A stretch of 59,155 nucleotides of DNA from positions 1-59,155 of the forward strand of contig JAKSYS010000380.1 in the NCBI GenBank assembly GCA_022925895.1, written 5' to 3'. The notes under the pieces were generated by a model that was not told the DNA's origin, did no database searches, and saw only the letters and a list, made by a program, of their open reading frames with translations. The position numbers were made by a program, and so were the translations under genes. Position 1 is the first letter of the stretch; the number at the start of each line of letters is the position of its first letter. Positions 1 to 10,030 of this stretch are shown in pieces. The DNA is from Fragilaria crotonensis (lineage: Eukaryota; Bacillariophyta; Fragilariophyceae; Fragilariales; Fragilariaceae).

Positions 1-666
1 CATGAAAACATGGAATACCTGTGCCTGTCTGTCTATACACCCAGTTGTCCAACGTCAGTTGACTCTCGCTTGTATTGCAGCCTGATAGATGGGTTGGAAT
101 TGCTCGACATCCATAACGCCAACAGAGACTAGTACGTTGTACCAGATACCAGGTGGATGCATTGTGCATTCACACTGTTCATATGCAACACCGAAATCAA
201 CATTGCTACCGGAACCAGGAGTTCACAGTAAATGAAACGGAATCTCGAATCTAGTACTACCAGGTAGTACGTCTGCACGAACAGCAGGTACATCGGTATT
301 TATGTTGGTTTTTGTCAAGAGACGAAGCACTATTGTACTTGCTAGGAGATGCTTGCATCCATGTTCTGAGAGTCTAGTACTTAACTCTTGAGGGATCATC
401 TGCACTTGTATATCAACGGGCAGTCTACAATTGGGCATCTATCGGCCTGCTAAGAAGTATAAACGGCAGGGCTGTTCATTCGAAAATTTTCTCATAAGAT
501 TTCTTACTGGAAGATTGAAACCCTTGCCTTGCATTTCGTAGAGATGCATACACTATAAATGATCACCATCACACACGGAACGTCCTATCCAACATCCAGG
601 GACCGCGTACTACATTGCACGGTTTCAGCAATTCATCTATCTTGTCGAAGGAACGATTAATTTGTG
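1..666. other. Intergenic, no gene seen
   Basis: No reading frame here resembles a protein I recognise. The stretch holds scattered GTAC-containing words like those in the other intergenic regions. It lies downstream of the minus-strand M6 protease. Confidence 0.5.
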
Positions 667-2698
667 TTATGACGTTAGCACTACAACAAAACAGAAAACG
701 GCGACGGACTTGGCAAGAATCGTAGCCAACATTGAACCTGCCGATGTTGGTGTGTTGGAACTCATGCGGCTGTCGCTGGCAGGCTTCTGTGACATTAGAG
801 TCACCGGCCTTGTCGGCTGCAGTCCAAGGATGGTCGTTTCTGGGTCGTCCGACGGGAAGGCCGACGCGACAGGAGATCCAGTTGGTTGACTAGTAGGCGT
901 TCGAGTAGGTTGACGAGTCGACGTTCGAGTAGGTTGACTGGTAGGCGTCCCGAGCGGGCTGGGCGTAGCCAGCGGTGGCTTCGTGGTAGGGGAACGAGTT
1001 GGAGGCAATGTTGGTGGCGGAACTGGAGCCGGACTTGGAGTTGACGTGAGCGGTGAGGCGGTGGACATGCCTTCCACTTTGAAGGACATGACTGTACCGG
1101 ACTGGGAGATATCGTAGATACGAAGGCCGGTCAGAAATATTCTGCCAAACATGTAGGAGTTCGTGTTGGGATAACGCGAGAAGTCGGTTGCCACAGATTC
1201 AAACAAGCCGGGCGCCAATTCGCTACCGGAAACCCAGTAATCAGTGTCATCCCCGTTGTTGTTGCCATTTTCGAGATCGAAATTTCGATCACTACCGGCA
1301 ATCGCAACGCGATAGTGATTTCCGTTCCCTGGCCAACCATCCTGACCAGGAAAACCTCGACGGCTGTTGTTCTCCATGTTGTCATCAATGTGCCAGATCA
1401 ACAACCCGCCGCCCCAGAGAAGTGCATCCCAACCTATGGGTTGTCGATTCTCAATGAGGAGATACTCGGCACTGGGAAAGTCGTCGCGGATGATATAGAC
1501 GCTTGGATTGAGGGCTGACGCTTCAATGAAATATTCTCCATCTTGTGTAATTTCGATAGGATCGAGCCACCCTGATTGCATCTTCACCCACGGTCCCATG
1601 TTGCCAGGGTGAGTTTGAGCACCATCCAATCCATAAGGATTGGACATGATATCGAAAGTACCAATGCCCTTCCCTATCCAGTCTCCCGCCGTATCATAGA
1701 GATCAGGAATACCCCATGTGTGCACAAATTCATGTGCCATGACTCCTATTCTCGCCAAATCTGAACCACATATTCCTCTCAGACTCGAGGCCACAGTGTA
1801 TCCGCCAAGGGTGTATAGTCCATTTTTAGACGTCCACGGATTATTAATGGTCCCCATCGCGTGTGACCAGATTCGTTCTTCGGGTGCTCGGTTCTTGTAA
1901 CAATCAATGCCTCCCACTTCGGCAGGAAATCCCGAATGCAAAACGACGAGTGAGTCGATAACTCCGTCGCCATCGAGATCGTATCTGGAAAAATCGATCC
2001 CTTGGTTATCCAGGGCTTTCAAAGCGGGAAAGGCGAAGGATGCTAATTCACTCGACAAACCGGAAAGACCGAATGAATAGTAGAGCTCCGTGTTGTCTGT
2101 TGTGACCCAATCAAAGACATCGGCTTCGAGATATAGGTTGTCATATGAATTTTGTCGTATATATTCTCGAATGGAGCCGGTTGGAAGGATATCTGCTGCT
2201 TCTCCTTCACCAGCTGTCCAGAGAGCTTGGATATCGTCGAGCGAAGGAAGAGTTCTGTTCTTGTGATCTGCGAAACGAACACAAAGGACCAATGTTCTGA
2301 GAGTTCCAGTAAGCACTAATGCACGGCCTCTCCGTGTAACTGAGGAAACTATCATCGAGCCGTCGGCATTCTTGTTCAGTCAGGCCATGACAAAGTTCAG
2401 GACTCAGTCGCCGCAGTTTTAAATTCCTTTTCCTTGCTTCTGATATTCTTGTTAATGTGTGGTTGCTTGTTGCAGTTGCCGACAGTTTCCGTCGCCTTTT
2501 GTATTCCTCCAAATAATCTGGATGGGGCGGAGCAATGCCCATTACCGTCGTCATCATCGATGCGAATGCAAACAGCACAATCAAAAAGTGTATCATCAAC
2601 ATCATCATCCTCATTGATGAATCAGGTTTGAGTTCGTGAAATCGCCTTGTACTACTACAGAGAAAATGATCAATGTCACTCGAATGAGTACCACGCAC
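667..2698 (-). CDS. Secreted M6-family metalloprotease (immune inhibitor A-like)
   Basis: This is a zinc metalloprotease of MEROPS family M6. The main frame (2355 to 667) carries the zinc motif HEFVH followed by TWGIPDLYD near residue 208, then the Met-turn-like FDIMS, and the N-terminal M6 block RTLVLCVRFADH. A second frame (2698 to about 2330) supplies a hydrophobic signal peptide (IHFLIVLFAFASMM) and an R-rich propeptide. The two frames are offset by one base and meet near 2340, where dropping one base of a TTT run joins them; a short intron cannot be excluded. The C-terminus is a Pro/Thr/Ser-rich stalk with a repeated TSQPTRT-type unit, ending in a hydrophobic tail that could be a GPI signal or membrane anchor. 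It is likely an extracellular or wall-associated protease. The family call is firm; the 5' structure is less certain. Confidence 0.85.
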
Positions 2699-2726
2699 CA
2701 GTATTTCACTCGGAGTACAAGTACTG

Positions 2727-3785
2727 AATTACCTCCACCCTCCACAACAATCGACAAATAATCACAAGATTATCTCGCAATCGGAGTGTTTCACGGGATT
2801 AGGAAAAACCGCTGTCTCGACTGGCACGGGCTTACGTGCGTGGTGCGGATTTTACTGTGTACTGTAGTATGAGCGGAATACATGCACCAACACGACAAAA
2901 TCTGAGAACCTGCCAATGCTCAACTCCGACTGTGCATGCCGAGAACTATCTTTGTAACGAAAAGAACTGCAGGCAAAAACACGCAGACACAGACCCCGCC
3001 TCAGCCGCAGACGGTGATTGCCTCGAACGAGAGGAAAAGAAGTGATTAGTTTGCAATGTGAGCACCAGATCCAGCACCCACTTGTTGATGATTCACTCCA
3101 TCCGCCTCAGTCGCCTGTAAAACCTTTAAACTCAATCGAATGCGAAGCGCTCAAATAAAACTCGACACACACGGTGACGATTGGTACTTCATTGGACAAA
3201 CAGTGCAATACTACTGGTAGGCACATGTAATTTTGGATTTGGGGTTTCCCGTGTTCGAGTACAAGTACAGTACCACATACACAGATCAAATACACACACA
3301 GACGAGTTAGAATTTCCATTGGTAGCAATGTCAATGATCTTCCTCGAAAATGTATAACGTCAAATGCATGTTATGACATGTCGAGGTTTAATCAAAACCA
3401 TGTGTGAGTTATCCAATCATGTAGTCGTGTTGAATTGTGTATCGTACGTGCCGGCATGGTACTCGAGTACTTGTACGATATCGACAGATTTCTCCGATAC
3501 TTCCTCCCTACCGGTAGCGTATAGTAACAGTACCGGTAGCACATCGCGACTCTCATCATCACGGGTCGCCAGTCGCCAGTGTCGCCAGTCGCATCATGAC
3601 GAGTCGAGTGCTACAGGACAGGCACAACTGACGATTGTACTTGAAGTGCTGTGCGACGAGTGACTACACAAGGCGGGGGAATAGGGCAGCGAGCCAAGGA
3701 ACAACAATGTTCGATGCAGGTAATTGCCCCGTATAATACACACGCACAAAAATGAACGTAACCGTACAAGATGGAACGACCACTG
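2727..3785. repeat. Long direct repeat, copy A (upstream of M6 protease)
   Basis: About 1.06 kb that aligns by eye with 5163-6125 at high identity, with small indels. Shared anchors include AATCGGAGTGTTTC, CTCGACTGGCACGGG, CCAATGCTCAACTCCGA, ACACACAGACGAGTTAGAAT and CTACCGGTA. Copy A has extra pieces that copy B lacks: a GTAC-rich insert near 3258-3275 and a TCGCCAG microrepeat at 3568-3595. It begins about 30 bp upstream of the start of the minus-strand M6 protease gene. Confidence 0.85.
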
Positions 3786-4038
3786 TTCCTTACTTGCACA
3801 CACATCTCCGTCGCTCGCTATTGGAGTGTGAGAATCATACGCCCACCGTTTTGGCGTGGTATTCATAGCCACAGATTGTCAGCCACAAGTGGTAGATTGG
3901 CGTGCTAAAGCGCGATGCTTTTTGTTCGGATTTAGACGACACACTACTTGGGCGTCAAGGTTCCGAATGATAGCAATCTTTAAAGCCTGCCACCACAGCA
4001 TGAACGATCCCAAAACTGGCACAAAATTGATCACATTT

Positions 4039-4942
4039 TCATCCACGAATCTCGAAGAAGTTGACATTGATAAAGATGACGCTTCCCATCAACAAACCCT
4101 TCTCCTGGGGTGTGGCATCTTTTGGGAAGGTGAGATCGAAAGCCCCGGCGTTTGTAAAAATTTCCTCTTCAAGTGACTTGGGAGCCCTGAGAATCTTTCC
4201 GATGTACGGAGCATCGTCGTCTGTATCGACCTGGCTGGCAGGGAAGACATGGAATGGAACCTTAAGACAACCCTCTCCGCAGCATGGATTTCCTTCGGTG
4301 TACCAGTCGATACATAAACCGCTGCAGCATGTTGGAGGGTGGACCTTGTAGATAGGATTGCCATCCGGCGCCTTGATCTGGAAGGAAGGCACGAAAGCGA
4401 AACAATCTTCCTTCATGCTTCCAAGTTGCTGTCCACCAGATGTAACAGTAGCCTCCTGGTAGCAGCAGCACTTGAACGTGCCAAAAGAGGAGCGAAATGG
4501 ACGGTCGATGGTGATCATCTCGGCCCCTATGTTGGCTTCCTGTTGCGGAGGAGTATTGTTTAGTGATGAGATGTTTTGCGGTACTCAATGGTTGTACCAC
4601 GTTCCAATACGGTCCTACCAGGTTGACCACAGTGCTTTGGAACCCTTCGCCTTCGGTCCCATCATTATGCAATAGCGATTCTAGAACGATGATTCTTCCC
4701 ATGCCCACTCCGTGTTTTCGACGTACCTTTACAACCATTGTAAATGGACGAATCTGAGGGCAACACAATCGGCAGCAGCAGTCGGCGTCTTCCAATCCAT
4801 CGGCGATCTGATTCCCTCCCACGAATACCTCAAACTGGGTACGCGCCTCACATCCACGACGCGTCTGACGAATCAACATCGTCTCAGTGTCACAAACATG
4901 AGCCTTCAAGATATCGTTACCGCGATCCATTTTCTCGCCCAT
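4039..4942 (-). CDS. Phospholipid scramblase family protein, one intron
   Basis: Scramblase (PLSCR/LURAP-like beta-barrel family), thought to move phospholipids between membrane leaflets. Exon 1 (4942-4727) contains the family block ending DADCCCRLCCPQIRPFTMVVK. Exon 2 (4539-4039) continues with ITIDRPFRS, CCCYQEATV, the middle core FVPSFQIKAPDGNPIYKV and the closing block EKGLLMGSVIFINVNFFE. The intron 4726-4540 (187 nt) has donor AAG|GTACGT and acceptor CAACAG|GAA, and joins the exons in phase 0 to give TMVVKEANIGAEMITIDRP. The product is about 238 aa and looks complete. The ATG at 4942 was chosen because the similarity with the truncated copy at 9.3 kb runs through it; in-frame ATGs up to 5092 exist. 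The usual PLSCR C-terminal transmembrane helix is replaced by the weakly hydrophobic MGSVIFINVNFF segment. Confidence 0.86.
4540..4726 (-). other. Intron of the scramblase gene
   Basis: A 187-nt GT-AG intron. The donor is AAG|GTACGT and the acceptor CAACAG|GAAGCC. Removing it restores a continuous scramblase domain across two otherwise separate frames. Confidence 0.85.
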
Positions 4943-5162
4943 TGTTGGGTGCAAAAAGGTTGGCAAGTCACATGTGTAATGGTGCTCCATTCGTTCTGAA
5001 AGATTTTTAGAGACTGACATTGAATAACTATTTCTCGTCATCGGAAAAAGTCCGGGAAATGATGTGGCTGACGCCAAGAAATCTCCTAACAATAGTGTTG
5101 CTGTTTCAATGTTTCACTGGAGGTTGTCAGACTCGTATGAAGAGGAAAGGAGAATTGCGACT

Positions 5163-6125
5163 CGGATTTACCTCCATAACAATCGACAAATCACATATAA
5201 TTATCTCGAAATCGGAGTGTTTCGCGGGATTAGGAAATAACCGCTCCCTCGACTGGCACGGGTTTACGTGCGTTGTTGGGATTTTACTTTGTACTGTAGT
5301 ATGCGCGGAGTATATGTGCACGACAAAATCTGAGAACCCGCCAATGCTCAACTCCGATTGTGCATACCGAGAACGATCTTTGTTACGAAAAGAAGTGCAG
5401 GCAAAAACACGCAGATCGCCTCAGCCGCAGATGGTGATTGCCTCGAAATGAGAGGAAAAGAAGAGATCAGGTTGTAATGTGAGGCACCGGATCCAGCATC
5501 CGCTGTTGATGATTCAATCCATCCGCCTGAGTCGCATGTAAACCTTCAAATTCAATCGATTGCGAAGCGCTCTAACTAAACTCGACAAACATGGTGACGA
5601 TTGGTACTGCAATGGACAAAACAGTGCACTACTACTGGTAGGCACATGTAATTTGGATTTGGGGTTTACGCTGTTCGAGTGTACCACCTACACAGGGCAA
5701 ATACACACACAGACGAGTTAGAATTTCCATTCGTAGCAATGTTATTGATCTTCATCGAATATATGGGTAACAACAAATACATCTTACGGCATCTCGACCT
5801 TTTATGCACGCATGGACTTGTATGTCATAATATGTCCACGAAATCATCGAGTCGTGTTGAATTGTCTACGTGATGGGTACCTATGTTACCTAGTACGATA
5901 TCGACAGACTTATGACGTACATCTACCGGTATTGTAGTTTCTGTACCGGTAGCACCTCCCGTGATAACGAGTCGAATGCTATGCATAGCACATGCCAGTA
6001 CTTGAAGTTCTGTGCGACGAGTGACCACAAGACGGGGTAATGGGGCAGCGATCCAAGGAACGACGATGTTCGACGCAGGTAATTGCCCTCTATTGTAAAC
6101 ACAAAATGAACGTACCGTACATGAA
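5163..6125. repeat. Long direct repeat, copy B (upstream of scramblase)
   Basis: Second copy of the ~1 kb repeat described at 2727-3785, in the same orientation. It starts about 220 bp upstream of the scramblase ATG and so lies in that gene's presumed promoter and 5' region. It is shorter than copy A because it lacks the GTAC-rich insert and the TCGCCAG microrepeat. Confidence 0.85.
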
Positions 6126-6764
6126 GGATTGACCACTTTTAATTACAAGGTCTGACGCACTACACTGAGACGGTGGCTGACTCCAGCACGGCGATACCAA
6201 GAAGTAGCACGGTCCTTACAAAGTACTCCGGGCAGCACCTAAATAACTTCAGCAGCATCACTTAGTTAATCACTGGAAGCTCCTCTCATGACAACATGAT
6301 CCTGATTCCTTGGAATATGGGAGCGATGCACCAGCTTGTCATCCACGGATTTGCTTGCAACACTAGCTAGTAAGCAAGCAAGGACAGCTTTGTTCTGGAA
6401 CTTGCTCATGGAGACCTTGGCAACTGCACAGCCTTAAACACCATCCCATGCAAGAAGGAAATGGCGGGACCCATTGCCACAGTTGATTTGGGTTTGGATG
6501 AGCCATGATTGCCCCATGACTGGAAAGTGCGCTGCTTGGCGCTGAGTCACCAGAAGACAAGTGCACTCACCAGGGCCATTGAGAATGAGGAGGTCCTCAC
6601 CAAACTTCCAAATCACCACTGCTTCATATCCCCAAAAGTATTTGTCATCAAAGTCAGGGGATCTAAACACCTGTTATCATAGGATCTGGAGAACTACCAG
6701 TGCTCTGTCAAAGACAATCACATATAAGTGTTGCACTGGAGGAGGAGGCAGCTGGTATGGCATG
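6126..6764. other. Unassigned stretch with a minus-strand ORF
   Basis: A minus-strand frame runs 6670-6434, and a protein-like segment continues just past its stop (FQNKAVLACLLASVASKSV, around 6390-6330). I do not recognise it. It directly abuts the copia fragment and may be decayed transposon sequence. Confidence 0.3.
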
Positions 6765-7516
6765 CTCAAGGAGATTGTAATTGAACTTGGGCGCATTGAT
6801 ATTTATACGGAAACGGCCTTGTTGTCTCAGCATCTTACATTGCCGAGAGTCGGGCATCTGGAAACCGTCTATCATGTTTTCTCGTACATCAGCCGACATG
6901 AAATGTCGAGTATAATTTTTGATCCGACTTACCCTTTACCTAACACACCAACGCGAGCGAAAGCCGATTGGTCATCCTTTTACAGTGACTTGGAGGAAGA
7001 ATTGCCACCAAAGATGCCGGAGCCTTGTCTTGGTCACCCGGTTAACATCTACACCTTTGTTGATGCGAATCATGCCGGAGATGTTGTGATCGCCCGGCCG
7101 GCGTTCACACACTGGGATTCTTCTTTTCCTGCAAAACTCACCTATTGCTTGTTTGGCTCAGCCGATGACAGAACACGGTTGAAACGTCAACCTATGGAAG
7201 TGAATATGTGGCTTTGCGAACGGCGCTTGATATCATCATATCTATGAGGTTTAAGTTGCGAATGTTTGGGGTGCCATTAGAGGGTCCAGCCCACACCAAT
7301 AATCAAGGTGTGGTTATGAATGCCAGCATCCCTGAGTCGGTATTGACGAAGAAACACAACGCTATCAACTATCATGCAGTACGCGAGGCGGTAGCGGCAG
7401 GCGTTTTTGATGTGATCAAGGAAGATACCAAGACCAACTTGGCGGCCTTGTTTACTTAAGAGTTACACGCGGACCGACGTCGAGAGCTTCTTGGATCGAT
7501 CCTTTACAATTTGTGA
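6765..7516 (+). mobile_element. Copia (Ty1/CoDi-like) retrotransposon fragment, RNase H end of pol
   Basis: Decayed 3' end of a Ty1/copia pol gene. Readable blocks in order are GRIDIYTETALLSQHL, LPRVGHLETVYHVFSYI, FDPTYP, EELPPKMPEPC, IYTFVDANHAGDVV, then in a shifted frame NTVETSTYGSEYVALRTAL, KLRMFGVPLEGPAH, NQGVVMNASIPES, KKHNAINYHAVREAVAAG and, after a stop, LHADRRRELLGSILYNL. DANHAG and the following ETSTYGSEY are copia RNase H signatures. Frameshifts and an in-frame TAA after LFT show it is inactive. The upstream polyprotein and the 5' LTR are absent from the window. Confidence 0.88.
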
Positions 7517-8236
7517 GCGACTGATTGATGCCCAAGGTTTCCAATCACTCGGTGATGCGGTACTTCCTGCGCGACCAAGGTCGTGGGCTTATAATGCAGG
7601 TGGGTATATGTTGAGAGGTGCACTGTTGAATGTGGTGGAAATACGGATCGCTCGGACTGTTTACTACTGGTCATAGTCTATACCGTATCATACTATACGG
7701 TACTGACGACAGCAACGCTGACGTCGTCGATCCGAATTCCCAAGTGCACGCGAATACGAGACTTATATTTTTTTCTGTTGTTGCTTTGCTTTTGCTCTTG
7801 TTGTTGTTGATCTTAGAGCGTAGATTGGTAAGTGATACCTCGGTCGTTCTTAAACATTTAATTATGTTCCGGATCATTATTATGAAAATATATGCTCTTG
7901 CGTTCATTTCTCGCACTGTAACGTACGCACACACGCACACTCCTTATACATTGGTTGCGTATATCAATTGTGCATTGTGCTTCAAGGCAACTAGAAGTGC
8001 GAGGTTGTGAGTCCTACAGCGCACATTTCTGAGAGTCGCTTTCCTCGACCTGATTGTCGTATTTAATTATTGGCTCAGCAAGTAAAGTCGGAGTTGATCT
8101 GATTCGAGGTCTTGGAGACCAATCGCAATCGCTTCTTCTTGAACGTTTCAACTCACGTACACACTGTTCTGTTCCAGTACTCCAATACTTTTAAACTCCT
8201 CCAGCACCGGCCGGTGTATAATTCCTGTGACTTCGG
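7517..8236. other. Possible copia 3' LTR remnant and LRR gene 5' flank
   Basis: The sequence directly after the copia pol end includes a purine-rich stretch (GTATATGTTGAGAGGTGCAC) followed by TGTTGAATGTGG, which could be a polypurine tract and LTR start near 7624. No second LTR is present for comparison. No gene is seen here. Confidence 0.3.
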
Positions 8237-9174
8237 ATGGAGAATCGTGGCAGCAGTACCGACGACGTTGATGACGTTGTCAGGGACTCGTCGCTTGATG
8301 CCGAGGCCCAACACCTCACACCACTGAAATGGTATCAACGTCGTTGGATTGTTATTGGTCTTGCCTTGTTTGCGTGCGGCCTTGCTGTTGCAGTGGTTGT
8401 ACTCGTTGTTCGACAACAACCATCTGCGGCTACGAGCAATTCTTCATTGACGTCCCCCCACCACCGTCCCAATTACTGGCGCGCCCCCCAATCCGGTTCC
8501 ATCTGAAGACGCGTCTTCCACCCCCGACCCAACCACGGCGCCTCCAATTACAGGCGCGCCCATAACCCGCGACCCGACTGCGGTGCCCCCCCACGCCGAA
8601 ACCAATCAGCACCGCGCCCCCCACACGGGCACCGACTGCAAGGGCGCCCTTCACCTCGAAACCGACCTCCGTCTTGACGCCGGTAGGAATTGCCTGCAAC
8701 TTTCTTTCCCTTCCAAATGTTACAAGGTGTCGATCGACATTCAAGTTTAGCTCGTACAATGGGGACAGAACGACTGGTTCCACAATCCCCAGTGAAATTG
8801 GACTCTTGACGCAGTTGCAGTCGTTGAATTTCTACAGCAGTTCATTGACTTCCTCAATTCCCAGTGAGATTGGACTCTTGACGCAGTTGACGTATTTGTC
8901 TTTCGCCTCCAACTGGTTGACTTCTTCAATTCCCAGTGAGATTGGACTCTTGACGCAGTTGACGCAGTTGATGGTCATCGACAATTCGTTGACTTCCTCA
9001 ATTCCGAGTGAGATCGGCCTCTTGACAAAGTTGACGATGTTGGCTTTCTCCTACAATGCATTGAGCGGGACAATTCCATCATCCCTCTGCTCACTCCCTT
9101 CTCTCGTCCCCGATATCTACATCGAATTTGGAGAAATCACGTGTGCTTCAGGTTGTTGTTCCTTCTCACCATAA
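8237..9174 (+). CDS. LRR membrane protein, broken by two poly-C frameshifts
   Basis: The ATG at 8237 starts a short acidic cytoplasmic tail, followed by RRWIVIGLALFACGLAVAVVVLVV, a single transmembrane helix. A Pro/Thr-rich linker comes next, then a leucine-rich repeat domain with four plant-type units of the form SIPSEIGLLTQL and a closing TIPSSLCSLPSL, ending CASGCCSFSP. The frame shifts at C6 (8454-8459) and again at C7 (8586-8592). Changing each run by one base gives an uninterrupted Pro/Thr linker into the LRRs. The LRR units are nearly identical at DNA level with a 72-bp period, so they arose by recent tandem duplication. It probably works as an adhesion or recognition surface protein outside the cell. 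Whether the frameshifts are real is open. Confidence 0.72.
8779..9071 (+). repeat. 72-bp tandem repeats encoding LRR units
   Basis: Four units share the core CCCAGTGAGATTGGACTCTT or a one- to two-base variant, spaced about 72 bp. Each encodes one 24-residue LRR. The last unit is the most diverged. Confidence 0.85.
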
Positions 9175-9176
9175 AG

Positions 9177-9248
9177 GAATGAATGAATGACTGTGGTGAA
9201 ATCACATGTCATACAGATTGTTGTAATTGCTGAATCTAAAGGAATGAA
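9177..9248 (+). pseudogene. Duplicated LRR C-terminal tail
   Basis: Directly after the LRR stop, a ~60-bp segment repeats the gene's last exon sequence in diverged form. It encodes GEITCHTDCCNC and a stop, parallel to the upstream GEITCASGCCSFSP, and both copies are followed by AAAGGAATGAATGAATG. It looks like the remains of a tandem LRR duplication or unequal crossover. Confidence 0.6.
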
Positions 9249-9297
9249 TGAATGGACATGAAGGTTAAAGGCACAGGACACAGGCGACGGGTCGTGT

Positions 9298-9531
9298 TTG
9301 CGTTTCGAGTTGTTTGAAATTGGCGGCGGTGTCTTCCAATGCATCGGCGATTTGATTCCCTCCCACGAATACCTTAAACTGGGTACGCGCCTCACATCCA
9401 AGACACTCCTGAAGCCATCCACGACGCGTCTGACGAATCGACATCGTCTCAGTGTCACTAACATGAGACTTCAAGGCGTCACTACTGCGATCCATTTTCT
9501 CGGCCATTGTTGAATGCAAAAGGATTGGCAA
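9298..9531 (-). pseudogene. Truncated scramblase copy (exon 1 only)
   Basis: The frame encodes AEKMDRSSDALKSHVSDTET, IRQTRRG and ARTQFKVFVGGNQIADALED, matching scramblase exon 1 at 4.78-4.96 kb. Nucleotide similarity begins near 9535 and stops abruptly after LED, before the CCC-rich block and the splice donor, so all of exon 2 is missing. This copy carries 21 extra bases (about 9389-9410, encoding roughly WLQECLG) next to a CATCCA microhomology. It cannot encode a functional scramblase. Confidence 0.85.
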
Positions 9532-10030
9532 GAGACACTTTTTTGATGCACAATTAGTGCATTAAGATATTATGAGACCGGAATGACAAGCTTCTCTCCA
9601 GCTATCCAATTCCGACACCGGACGCTGGAATACTCCAGTACATGCATTCAAAATGAATGTACCAGTAGAGTACAGTATTTAAGTCGGAGGACAATCCATT
9701 CGTAAGCGCGAACGATCCGACACTCGATCTAGGTTCCGACTGCAAATAATGGCGTTTTCTCCTGCAATGGCGCCACATTATTATTCTCGCGTAGGGTCTA
9801 GCACAATTATATCTTAGGACGCCCTATATTCAATGACGAGCGGGCATTCGCGACGCAGCGTTATCGGAGGACGGGAGCCCGCCTAACATAAATACCGTAT
9901 ACCGTGTCAGTAGTCAGTAGAAGCCAGTACTCCTTTAAATTACTACCGTAGAGAGATGAAATCATTCCTGCAGTCCTCAGGATGGCAATTTGCGAATCGG
10001 AGCGACGTAACCATTATGTCAATGATTGAT
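9532..10030. other. Intergenic, no gene seen
   Basis: About 500 bp between the scramblase fragment and the 3' end of the prolyl oligopeptidase gene. No coding potential or recognisable repeat was seen. Confidence 0.5.

Noticed and set aside
2207-2698. The 163-codon frame as a separate small gene
   Set aside because: It provides a signal peptide and propeptide and runs into the M6 frame at the expected place, so it is treated as the 5' part of that gene.
2727-6125. The two 1 kb repeats as LTRs of one retrotransposon
   Set aside because: The interior holds an intron-containing scramblase, no pol domains, and no clear TG...CA ends or target duplication.
7630-8010. A 126-codon plus-strand frame with a Leu-rich segment
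   Set aside because: Low-complexity text in a probable LTR remnant; no family resemblance.
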